From Serpula lacrymans var. lacrymans S7.9 (taxonomy: Eukaryota; Basidiomycota; Agaricomycetes; Boletales; Serpulaceae): a stretch of 64,000 nucleotides of DNA. Positions 37,991 to 48,114 of the stretch are shown one piece after another. The stretch's first letter is position 1, and every line of letters begins with the position of its first letter. The stretch spans positions 1,640,781 through 1,704,780 of the forward strand of contig NW_006763291.1 of NCBI RefSeq assembly GCF_000218685.1. The letters run 5' to 3'. The position numbers and the translations under genes are program-made. Below the pieces are notes generated by a model. It worked only from the letters and a program-made list of their open reading frames with translations, searched no databases and was not told where the DNA came from.

Positions 37991-38169
37991 TCCTCCAAAT
38001 CCAATCCCATATATCTCTGGGTTTCACTTTGAAGAATCATTATACATACCACCCCATGAACAATCAGATCACCCACTGTTCTAGGAGGCAAAGCCCATAA
38101 ACAAGTTTTGTGGAATCTGGGAGGATTGTTTGTTAGTTTGTTTTTGTGTGTGGTTTTCTGGCAACAGTC

Positions 38170-38494
38170 TTCATTTTTGACACCGGGACAGTACATAGAC
38201 CGGCCTAGACCAGTTGTAGTCACTCAGGAAGGTAAAGAAAAGTTGAAAGTTGAACAGGTGGTTAAGGTTACACACTTGAAGCATGGAAAAGTAGAATTCC
38301 TGGTCCTCTGGAAGGGCTATGAAGACAAGGATAGAACATGGGAACTAGAAGCCCATCTGGATGATTCCTGCAATGCTGTTTGCAAATTTTATTCTAAGAA
38401 TCCCTTAGCTTCTAGGAAGCTTAGAAAACATGGATATAGAATTTTTAAATTTCCTTTTCTAACTAATCCCCAAATTACTACCTCTGGTACTTAG
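38170..38494 (+). pseudogene. Ty3/gypsy chromovirus integrase tail with chromodomain
   Basis: The open frame holds the C-terminal part of an integrase followed by a chromodomain: VEQVVKVTHLKHGKVEFLVLW, then KGYEDKDRTWELEAHLDD. The KGY-x-W-E core is conserved. Chromodomains of this kind guide integration of chromoviral retrotransposons to heterochromatin. The upstream part of pol is missing, cut at the edge of repeat E. The stop at 38494 is followed by a polypurine tract (38517-38530) and then an LTR, the expected 3' end of such an element. Confidence 0.8.
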
Positions 38495-38531
38495 TCTTGC
38501 CTAAAAGTCAAGCCTTAGGAGGGGGGAAGTA

Positions 38532-38938
38532 TGATGATACACAATTTTCAGACTTCTAACTTTCAGTCTCCATTTCAACTTTCTTTCTCTTTTGGACACT
38601 TGTGCCATGTAGCACTTTCCTTTATTTTCAATCTCCAGTATCTTTACTTTTTTGTGATGCACTGCTTCTTCTGATTTTTGGATACAACTCTCTCACATGG
38701 TAGGGCTGGTTACAAGGGCTGCACCCTATGACATCATCAGCCACCACCCCTAGTTGTATAGTACAACATGTACAAACACCCTGTAATACTATATATACCG
38801 TAATAGATCAAAAAGACCATCCTTCTGTTGAATACCATCAACTAACTTGGTCCTATCTAGGGGAGTTTATCCACTCTTTCATTCACCCCTCCTTGCCTGT
38901 CTTCACTGTGTGCCATGGTATCAAATTTTGGTTATACT
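38532..38938 (+). mobile_element. Diverged 3' LTR of the chromodomain element (family 1)
   Basis: It begins right after the polypurine tract with TGATGATACACAATTTTC and follows the family-1 LTR through its GACATCATCAGCC and TATATATACC blocks, ending near TTTTGGTTATAC. Length is about 407 bp. It is more diverged than the other copies. It fixes the coding direction of family-1 LTRs. Confidence 0.65.
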
Positions 38939-38944
38939 GGAGTA

Positions 38945-39162
38945 ATACATGGGGAAGGACTCAGCAAGTCCTCTTCTAGTGTATACCAACATTAGCATGA
39001 CAACCTCCCTCTCTTGATGAGTTGTACCACTATATCATTGAGTTGTAGCCTGTATGGTTGTGCTATAGTGCCCTAAGATTGTAACTTGTTGATGTTATCA
39101 TATCTTGTTGGTATTGTCATAGTATTCACCTGAAAGGACTTGCTGAGTCCTTCCCCATGTAT
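38945..39162. repeat. Perfect 27-bp inverted repeat with 164-bp spacer
   Basis: Positions 38945-38971 are the exact reverse complement of 39136-39162; the arms contain GGACTCAGCAAGTCC, itself nearly palindromic. The spacer is AT-rich and non-coding. It may be two opposed fragments of an LTR-like repeat or the ends of a small non-autonomous element. Confidence 0.7.
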
Positions 39163-39521
39163 TGCTTAGCTATATATACTAAAGTACATGAGGTACTGTA
39201 TAGTTGATATAAATAAAGGTAAATGTTCTACAGTGTTCTATTATATTTTATATGATGTCATTAATGAGTAAGTAATTGTCCTGATGTCATAGCATGCATT
39301 GGGTCTAGACTTCAGTCAGATAATATGTCAGGTGATGGATCACATACATAGTAAATGTCCAAAAAGTAAAGTAAAGTATTAGGTCACATGATCAGTCATG
39401 TGACTTCAAAAATGAAAAGTTATAAAGTAGACACAAAAAGTAAAAGAAAAGAAAAGCTAAAATTTGTGTAATGCTAAAACTGCATTTTATTTCTTGTAAT
39501 CTTCATAAATACAGTTTTATC

Positions 39522-39698
39522 TGTTACAATAACACATTTTTGGACCTTTAATTTTCATCCTCCTCTTTAACCTTTTACTGTAGTTTTCACACTTCGTGCC
39601 ATGCGGCACTTTCCCTTTTGTTCCAACTCCTCTTTCCCGTGCGGTGCTGCCTTTATTCTCATTTTAGCTACAAGTCTCTCATGCAGTGGAGCTGGTCA
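39522..39698 (+). mobile_element. Truncated family-1 LTR fragment
   Basis: The first 177 bp or so of the family-1 LTR in plus orientation (starting TGTTACAATAACAC) stop abruptly at 39698, where the gypsy pol relic of opposite orientation begins. The junction has no target duplication, so it is likely a deletion or recombination breakpoint. Confidence 0.75.
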
Positions 39699-41600
39699 AG
39701 CTTATCAAAAGCTTCTTGTTCCTTGGCGCCCCAATGCCAAACAATGTCATTGTTAGTGAGATCGTTCAATGGTCTCGTTAACTTTGCGAAGTTTTCGACA
39801 AATCTTCGGTAGAGATTGCCTAAGCCCAGGAAGGCCCTAACTCCTTTGACACGAGTAGGTTCAGGCCAGTCCAATATAGCTTGAACTTTTTCAGGGTCCA
39901 TCCTGATTCCGTTCTGGCCAATTATCATACCAAGGAAGTCTACTTCCTTCACTTTAAAATTACATTTTTCAGGTTTGATAAATAGGTCCCATTCCTGTAA
40001 GCGTCAAAGGACTTCTTGCACGATCCTGTCATGCTCAGCCTCATCATCCGACTTCGTAAATATTAATAAATTGTCAATGTAAATGACGACACACAGTTCT
40101 CCATATCCGCAAAGATCTCGTTCATCATGCTCTGGAAGGTCGCCGGTGAATTGGTCAACCCAAAGAACATGACAAGGGGCTCGAAGGATCCTCGGTGGCA
40201 CGTGAACGTGGCCTTCCAAGTATCTTCTTCTTTGATGCGTACATTATTGTACCCCCATCTGAGATCCATCTTTGTCAAGATTTTGGCGCCAGCCAATTTG
40301 TCTACTAGTTGACTGATCAAAGGCAGTGGATATGCATTTTTAACCGTGTACTCATTCACGTAACGATAGTCCATAATCATACGCTTTTTACCATCTTTTT
40401 TAGGAATGAAGAACTCCGGGGACGTCATAGGACTTTTGGAAGGTCTGATGTAACCCTTCCTAAGTGGTTCATCTATGAAACTTGATACCTCATCTCTTTC
40501 TGGAGCAGAGAGTGGTATCATGTGTCCTTTTCTCAGTTTGAAAGTGTCCTTCAAGTCTATAGCATGGTCCCAAGGCTTAGCCTCTGGGAAGCGCTCTGAC
40601 TTATGTTTTGAAAAGACTTTCCAGAAGTCATAATACTCGGGAGGTACCAGCCTCTTAATCTCTTCTTCAGGTTTTACTTCGTCATTGTCATTGTCAATCT
40701 TTTCTAAAGATCTGAGCTCATAAATGTGACCAGTGTTTATCTTTTCAAGACGCTCAGTTTGACGGACACGACTCAATTTACCCAAGTTTTTACATTCCTG
40801 AGGGCAATGTGACAATGTGACAACCCCTGTCTGCCAGTCAATCTCAGGATTGTGTTTAAATAGCCAGGTCCAGCCTAAGATTGAATTAATCTTCCCTAGT
40901 TGGGTAGCTTTGGCGGTGACTCATTCTCTGTGTCCTTGGTACTTGACAACAAAAGAACATTTGTGAGTGATGCAGCCACCCGCGTTAAGCGTACCGTCAA
41001 CGTTATAGACGGGAATAGACACATCTAATTTTACAAGGGGGAGTCCAACTTGCTCCGCCCAGACCTAATCGATGAAGATGCCATTTGCACCTGAATCAAG
41101 CAGTGCGCTAGTTGGGTGTACTATGCCCCGGGCAAGGTTTTCCACACGTCTAAACAGATCTCCTTTTGGAATAAATATGTGCGCATCAACACACACCTTG
41201 GGATTTTGGGAAAGGGTGGCTCCAAAGAAAAAGAAGAAGCAACATATTTTTCTACTTTATTTTTACCAGAATCAAGCACCCTATTGTTTATCTCGCCGGG
41301 ACCACACTCCAAAGGAGACGCTGGTACAGTGGTGGTATTGTAAGTATTTCTAGCATCAACTCCTTCATCATCTTGACCCTCTAAATCAGCGCTCAAAGCA
41401 GCTATATTGTCAGGTGGGTCCAAGACGAATCCACAGTCACAGCTTCGTATACAAGTACATATTTCAGATAACAAATTTAGAAATTGATTTACAAATTGGG
41501 GAGCCATCCCCATCTTTCCATTATTGCTCGTGCAACACCCCGGAGCAGGGGCCACTTTGTTGTGGTTTACTTCATTGTTTTGAGGAGCGAAGGTACCCAA
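39699..41600 (-). pseudogene. Ty3/gypsy pol relic: protease and reverse transcriptase, 3' truncated
   Basis: On minus, broken frames encode an aspartic protease site (LLDSGANGIF at about 41070-41110), a reverse transcriptase ([36 protein letters not shown], then [13 protein letters not shown]), and the start of RNase H after FLGLGNLYRRFVENFAKLT. The catalytic YxDD motif reads YIDN. A frame change lies near 40070-40100 and stops interrupt the protease region. RNase H and integrase are missing: the relic ends at 39699 against an LTR fragment. It is not expected to be functional. Confidence 0.85.
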
Positions 41601-41605
41601 GTGAC

Positions 41606-42808
41606 CTAAGCTCCAAACTCTTTTCCCTGGGTCTTCATTCCAGCGGTTTGCTGATCGTAGAAGAAGGCCCGGATCTCATTGTATGAACGACTGGCCAGAG
41701 TCTGGAGCCGATCATCCGGTTTCTCTGCTTCTAATTGGCACACCTGGCGCCCTTGGTTATTTTTTTGGTGAGCGGCCCACGCTCTGTTTGTACAATCTTG
41801 GGCCATGTGCCCCTCCTGCCCACAGCTGAAGCAGGTGAATCTGCGCTTTTGTCCGCCCTGGACCGCGCCGATATCCATAGGAGCACCTCGTCCTGGTTGG
41901 AACCCGTGAGAGTGATTTGATTTTTGGTTTGATGACCCAGGGCTCCTCTGGGGATAGTCGTTTTTGGTGGTGGACCTGCCACTGAATTGCATATCGTAAA
42001 GCTCTATGGCCCTACCAATTTTTTGAACCTCCTCAGCGGCTGCTGCAAGGTTCTTGCTCCGCATCTCTTGTATGTAAAACTGTCGTGCAATGGCCGGTGA
42101 CACATTGGGCTCCAACAGCTCCACTGCATGTTCATTTCCCAAACCCCCTTGGATGGAGAGGGCCAGGAACCGGGTAACAAAGTCATCCGTCCTCATATTT
42201 CCTTGTTTGAAGGTACAGATTTGCTGACGTGCCCAGTCACGCTCAGCTTGCAGTTTGAAGTATTTTTTGATCTCTACTTTGAGATCATCCCAGGTAGGCC
42301 ACACACCCGCGGTGTAGCATTCCTGGGGTCTTACTCTGGTGTATCAACCCGCCACAGGTCCTTTTAGTCGAGATAGTACGGCAGTTGCTATCTCAAAATC
42401 ATCAGCAAACACGTCCCAGTTTGCTTTAATCCAAATTTGGAGCTTGATCCACCTTTTGTCAAATTGAGCCTGGTCTCCTTTGAAAATGCCGGGGTCAGCA
42501 AAAATCTCGACTTTCTTGTTAAACTTTCACTCAAATGTAGGTTCTGCTGCTGGGGCGGCCTGAATCTCGGCGAGCTGACTTGTCAACGCCTGAATCTGTG
42601 CACGCATGTTGTGCAGCAGACTATTCATATCCGGTTGCAACAACATGTCGACTTGTTCTCTTTGTAAATGTAACGTAACTGGGGGTCCCCGCTTGCTATC
42701 TGCGGATCTACCTCTTCCCAGCTGAGTACTGGATCTCAATCTCCGACTACCCACACTATAGTATTTGAAAATGTATGTAGAAGTTATAGTAATTAAACCC
42801 TGATCCAA
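41606..42808 (-). pseudogene. Ty3/gypsy gag relic with CCHC zinc knuckle
   Basis: Two frames on minus (42808-42527 and 42304-41606) together resemble gag. The downstream frame has a retrotransposon gag core (VEIKKYFKLQAERDWARQQI, DDFVTRFLALSIQGGL) and one zinc knuckle, CFSCGQEGHMAQDC. The upstream frame has a coiled-coil-like stretch (NMRAQIQALTSQLAEIQ). They are out of frame with each other. Gag would coat the element RNA in virus-like particles; this copy is broken. It lies between pol (downstream) and its 5' LTR at 43144-43559. Confidence 0.8.
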
Positions 42809-43143
42809 ATGGTTGTCAGGGGGTGGTCCGCTTGTTAAGCTGTCAACCCTTCTCCAACTGGCAGAGGCAAGTGCCTGGCCTGGTCAGAGGTATTCAAAGA
42901 AGAAGTTTTTGTCAAACTAATTATCAGTGGTTCCACATCAACTGCTGAGCTAAGATACTCCCCTTAACATTGGGGGCCGTGTATCAAAAAATGTGATTGT
43001 CCTTTCTCCCAGAGCACTACAGGGCCATCACAAAGAGCACACCCTTTTGCTATATGGGATATCCCTAAACAATAACACTATCCCCTTAACCCTGGGGTCC
43101 GGGTTTGCATAATGTGCGAAAGAGTAAAAAGAGCGAGTCCTAA

Positions 43144-43559
43144 TGTAACAACCAAGAGTAAGTTACTCTGGTGCACAACTAGAACCAACTATAGAGATGA
43201 TGATGAGGGAGTGGTTACCCTTTAGACTTCAACAAGTTAGTTGTGAGGATACAACAGGAGGACTTGCTGAGGAGTCTCCTTGATCTATTGGGGGTATATA
43301 TACTACTACAGGTTTGTTTGTACATATGTACTATACAGTTGATGAAAGCAGTGGCTGATGATGTCAGAGGGCGCAGCCGGTGTGACCAGCTCCACTGCGT
43401 GAGAGACTTGTATCTAAAATAGAAAGAAAGGCAGCACAGCGCAAGAAAGTGGAGTTTGAACAAAAGGGAAAGTGCCGCATGGCATGGAGTGTGAAAACTA
43501 CAGTAAAAGGTTAAAGAGGAGGATGAAAATTAGAGGTCCGAAAATGTGTTATTGTAACA
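43144..43559 (-). mobile_element. Family-1 LTR, likely 5' LTR of the gypsy relic
   Basis: A full-length LTR (TGTAACAACC...TTGTAACA on plus), orientated with the gag-pol relic to its left. Bases on the two sides (CCTAA and CCTTC) do not form a target duplication, as expected when one LTR of a pair is left beside its internal region. The right side abuts copia sequence, so the element seems to have inserted into, or been joined to, a copia relic. Confidence 0.8.
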
Positions 43560-44187
43560 CCTTCTCGGAGAACCCTGAAATCACCTGGATACTTAAGGAT
43601 GAAAAGGCATACGGAATCATCCAGGACCACATCTCCAATGCCCTCCTAATGAGAACTGGAGACCTCATCAGCTCCAAGAAGTTATTTGACAAACTTGTTT
43701 CACTCCATCAGACATCCAACATTGCCTTGGCTTTCGATTTATTCCAGCAACTCACCAAATTGTCCTGGGATGGAACATCAGCTATTAAGGACCACATTGT
43801 GAAAATCCGGACTATTGATTCGCACCTCTCCAGAATGAAATTAGGAGCTGATACCAAATTCATGGCTTTTGCTCTTCTGCAATCTCTTCCATGCACTCCT
43901 GAATGGCAAATATTTCAGTCATCCGTAATCAACACAATTGAAGAAGATAAACTTACCTTTCATGCAGTTGAGATCTGGATCACTGAAAAGTTGCACAACA
44001 GTCAGGAATAGCTCCTGGAGGTTCTGAATCAGCACTCAAGTCCAAGGAGAAATGGTGTGACTTCCACAAAGTCAAATTGCACAACACCTCAGAGTGTCAA
44101 ACACTTCAGTCAGCTGGAAAAGGTCAAAAGAAAAAGGGAAAGGAGAAACACAAGGATAAAGGAAAAAAGGCAGAAAAAGCAAATATG
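43560..44187 (+). pseudogene. Ty1/copia gag relic, cut at both ends
   Basis: The frame from 43560 to 44011 is copia-type gag (UBN2-like): NPEITWILKDEKAYGIIQD, then a LHQTSNIALAFDLFQQL block and EDKLTFHAVEIWITEKL. A shifted frame then gives a zinc-binding C-x2-H-x4-H-x4-C (CDFHKVKLHNTSEC) and a lysine-rich stretch. The N-terminus is lost at the gypsy LTR, and the right side is cut at 44187 by repeat E, beyond which the same element resumes at 46399. Confidence 0.8.
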
Positions 44188-46398
44188 GCGGTGTCAACTG
44201 TTGTTAGAAAACCACACACAAAAAAAACTAACACACAATTTTCCCAAATTCCACGGAACTTGTTTATGGGCTTTGCCTCCTAGAACAGTGGGTGCTCTGG
44301 TTGTTTGTGGGGTGGTATGTATAGCAGTCATTCAAAGTAAAACCCAGAGATGTATTGGTGTGGGTTTTGAAGAGGTGTTACAATCTTTATTGGACATTTA
44401 AGGACTACTCATTTCTTTTTACTCATCAGTTATACCATCGGACTGATGACTCATTTCCTTCACGTATACTTCCGTTCCTCTCGCATTCGCAGTATCTATT
44501 ATAGTACTTAGTCCTCAACGGACGGACCTGCCCTAGATAGGACCTAACTCCTATCACCAATTCCTTTCCATTATAAATACCATGTAACAGCAGTAGTATT
44601 CTCTAATACAATTCTACGCAGTTTACACTTACAAAGCTAGACTCCTAAGATCAGACTTATACTCAGAAGAAGACCAACTCTCGTTGGAAGAACTCAACTC
44701 AGAACTACATTCTCGAACTTGTCTTCGGATAAGTCTGCCTTGAAACCTCAACGAACCCTCAGACTTTGTTAAGCACTTTGTGCGTAAAAAGAGGATAGAT
44801 AGTTGATTTTATAGAAGATAGGGGCTTATGATGAGTATGGACAAGCACTACCTTGCTAATTGTAGCACAAGGTAGGTTTGAGAACAATGAGGTTCCCAGT
44901 GATAGCAGGCTCCTGAAACATAGACTGTAGTGCTCAGAAGGACTCTAATCGAAAGGGATAACAATGACTTTCAAAAATGACGAGTAATGATGACAGCAGT
45001 TAACAGTGGTAGCAGTGGGAAGTATTGTGACCACATCGGATCACAAGTAGCAGTAAGAAGTGGACTTGAGATTAGAGAAGAAGTCTGGATTGGAGTTCTT
45101 GTTGTTTTTACAAGGTAAAATACAGGGGTTTATATAGTAAAAAAAAGGTAGGCTCTGCACAGTATAGCTGTGCAAAGAGAATGAGAAAGAACATGAAGGA
45201 AGGAATGTATGCTGACAAATCCTGCATAGGTAGTACAAGATAAGATTGTCAGAATAAGGAAAAGAAAGAGATAGAACAATGAATGCTGTGTAAATAATGT
45301 CACAGGTTTGTACAGCCATAAAATAAAGTCCAATAGCAGAAAGAGAGCAAGAAAATTATGATGTCATGGAAAGATGCAGTAAAAAAAAGGCAAGACAAAA
45401 CAATATCAGTATCAACACAGTTCCTTTATTGTCAGTCAGGCATTCTAAAAAAATATGTGTCCATAAAAATGATTCAAAAATCAAAATTAATCACACTGTA
45501 AATGAATGTTCTGCTGAAAAAAAAGAAAATGGAGCCACTGGTCCACCACCTAGTCCAAATCCGATGGTTCCATGGCTTTACTAATGGTCTGGTTGTAGTG
45601 GACAAGCTAGTCAAATGAGGGAGGGAGAGGGGTAGTTCTAATTTGGAACAAGTGAGTCCCAGGCAGCATGTGGTAGGTGTAGCTGTAGCAAAGACAATGA
45701 ACGAAGGATAAATGTACCCAAGTGAATGGGACAGCAATGTACATAGGTGATGTAAGGGGATGAACCTTCTCCAGCTCAAAAACTACCCACCCACGCTCCA
45801 ACCAGGCAAGACAAGCAACCGGTGATTACTAGTAGAAGATGGCAGATCAACATCATAAAGATGGACCTGTTGCCCTATTTGGACCGGCCGCCGGGGCTTT
45901 GCTGATATTAAAAGTGGTACATGGTAGTTGACAGATTGGCGATGGAAGCAGATGGAGAGTGGTGACATCAGGTATGGTGGAGGAGCAAGGAAGACAAATA
46001 ATATGAGGGTGGAGGTGATAAAGCGGTGGACTGGAATAGGTAGCCAGAAATGACCATCTGGTGAGAATAAAAAGGAGAGTTAAGGGCCCATGGTGGGGCT
46101 AAGTAAAGGAAAAAGGGTAGGGGGAAACAACAAAAACAAGGGTGCAATGTGTAGCCAGTGGTGACGCAAAAAATTGCTGAAATGCTGAAATGCCGAAAGT
46201 ACCAAAAGTATCATGTAGAAAGCAAAGGTGAGCGCAAGTTAATTGCCTAATAGAGGTGGTGCTGATCAGCCACAAGTTCAAAAAAAGCAATATCAATTAC
46301 TATTCCACATGGCACTGTGCCTGTTGGTGCAAATGCGAGTCTTTTGAATATTTGCTTCATTATTGACACCTGTCCATGCTACCAATCACTTTTGGTGT
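44188..46398 (+). repeat. Repeat family E, copy b, inserted in the copia relic
   Basis: About 2.2 kb (including a nested LTR) that starts CTGTTGTTAG and ends CTTTTGGTGTATAAC. Its internal order matches copy c (54843-57340) closely and copy a in reverse. Copia gag reads up to its left edge and copia protease resumes at its right edge, so it is a later insertion. No ORF with recognisable domain was found in either strand. No clear target duplication or terminal inverted repeat was seen, which would suit a Helitron-like mechanism, but the ends were not proven. Confidence 0.7.
44376..44789 (+). mobile_element. Solo LTR-like insertion, family 2, with target duplication AGAGG
   Basis: 414 bp absent from repeat E copy c at the same place. 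It is flanked by AGAGG on both sides (44371-44375, 44790-44794). It starts TGTTACAATC and ends GCGTAAAA, so the 3' terminal dinucleotide is AA and not the usual CA. A TATAAATACC box lies at about 44573. Its sequence is unlike family 1. Confidence 0.7.
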
Positions 46399-47873
46399 AT
46401 AACAGCGGAGCAATCATCTGGATCTGACTCCAAGGAGGAACAGAGTCTTATTGCATTGGAACATGTACATATTTCCAAGCCCCTTGCTGAACACATTCAA
46501 GCTTACATTGTGTTGGAACCTAATAAGATTAAAACAACAATTATTATTGACTCCAAAGCAACATCACACATGGTCCCTCACCACTCCTGGTTTGAGCAAG
46601 GAACATACTATGTTCTGAACCCTCCAAGGACAATCAGGGATGAATCCTCTATGAAAGCCATTGGAATTGGAAAAGTAATCCTACAAGCAATTGTTCGCAA
46701 AAAGGACTACAGCACTGTCATATGTCTTACTTGTGCCAAACTTCACTGTAGCACTTGTCTCAATCCACAAATTGTTTAAAACAGGGTTATCAACACTTTT
46801 TCCAGCAGGGTCCAATTGTGAAGTTCGGAAAAAGAAGGAACTCATCCTCACTGCCTTACACAAGTGAGAACTTTATCATGTCCAAGCAAAACCTGTGTTC
46901 AACCCAGAGTCAGCTTTTGCAGCAGTGGATGTAAATCTATTGCACAGGAGAATGGGACACATTGGAATAGATCACTCACAATGAATGGTTACAAAAGGAC
47001 AGCTCCAGGACATAGACACCCTTACCAGAACCCTGGAGTTCTGTGAACCTTGTGCTTAAGGAAAGATGAAGAAATTAGCTTTCAAGTCCACTGGAGGAAA
47101 ATGAGCCAAGCACCCCATCCAAATTGTGCACACAGAAGTTGGAGGACCAATCAAAGCAACCTCCAGGGAGGGTTTCCGATACTTGGATTATCATTGTAGA
47201 TGATTTCTCCAAATTTCCATGGATATATTTTCTAAAACACAATAATGAAGCATTGGAACAATACAAGAAATGGAAAGAAGATGTCCAAACATTTTTCCAA
47301 ACTCATTTGGGAGAAGAAAACTCCACCCCACTGTACACAGAATTCCTCCAGAGCAATGGGGGAGTAGAATATACTGGCAATGCATCCAAAAGTCAACTTT
47401 GAGGAGATGGTGTCCTGCAAGAAACTACAGCTGCAGATACTCTGGAAAAAAATGGCATTGCAGAACACATGAATCAGACATTAGCTACATTAGCAACCAC
47501 TATGCTCCATGATTCCAAGCTCCCAAAGTCATTCTGGATAAATGCCATGCAAACGGCTGCATATATCACAGCATGCAGCCCAGCATCAGGACTCCATGGA
47601 AAGACCCCCTATGAAATACTGTTCAAAAGGAGAGTTGATCCAACTTTATTTCACCCTTTTGGATGCCAAGTATATGCCTTGATTCTGAAAGACAAACAGC
47701 AAGGGAAGTTCTACTCCAAGGGGTGCAAAGCCATAATGATTGACTATACACGTGGAAAGCAAGCCTACAAACTCCTAGACACTGAAAAGCGAACTGTGTT
47801 TTCCAGTCGGCATGTCATATTCAATGAATCCGGAAAGGTACAAAAGGATGACACTGCTTTTGGAAAGTTCTGA
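46399..47873 (+). pseudogene. Ty1/copia relic: protease, pre-integrase and integrase, 3' truncated
   Basis: This continues the gag relic across repeat E. The protease motif reads IDSKATSHM, where active copia proteases have D-S/T-G. Broken frames follow with the GAG-pre-integrase zinc motif (HRRMGHIGIDHS, CEPCA-GKMKK), then an integrase core (WIIIVDDFSKFPWIYFLKHN, NGGVEYTG, NGIAEHMNQTLATLATTM, FWINAMQTAAYITACSP). The last frame ends with HVIFNESGKV at 47873, before the reverse transcriptase, which is absent. Several stops and shifts are present (near 46779, 47045, 47400). It is non-functional. Confidence 0.85.
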
Positions 47874-48114
47874 CCCCACTGTCACCCCACTGAACGGCCG
47901 TACGTACAACGGTTCCCCAATATCCATTTTAGGATAAAATTCACTCAGGGCAGCAGCTGGCACAATTTTTACAAGTCTTACATTAAATCGGTTGTTGACA
48001 GTTTGATCATTGCCTTGATATGCAAGTGGCCAAGCGAGCGAATGAATCATTTATCCCTCGCACCACAGGTCTAGGGAATCAATCCAACATCATCATTCCT
48101 TGGCCTTTCTATCG

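Larger units (their letters stand above)
36065..38168 (-). repeat. Repeat family E, copy a (inverted), interrupted by an LTR and a SINE-like element
   Basis: Read on minus, this follows copies b (44188-46398) and c (54843-57340) segment by segment: a block ending near CTGTTGCCAG at 38168, an internal block containing a glutamate/lysine-like AAGAAAGG stretch near 37060, and the block at 36090-36660. It is interrupted by a solo LTR at 37153-37568 and by a tRNA-like insertion near 37849. At its low-coordinate end it passes directly into the Helitron helicase remnant. No conserved ORF was found in it. It may be a non-autonomous Helitron-related or unknown element. Confidence 0.65.

Noticed and set aside
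43472..43560. ATG at 43472 as the start of the copia gag ORF
   Set aside because: That start lies inside the LTR; the frame is continuous with gag only by chance of the junction.
45041..45333. Overlapping hydrophobic minus-strand ORFs, also seen at 36866-37075 and 55384-55587
   Set aside because: They recur only because repeat E recurs; frames are not preserved as a coding sequence and composition is T-rich, which gives false membrane-like segments.
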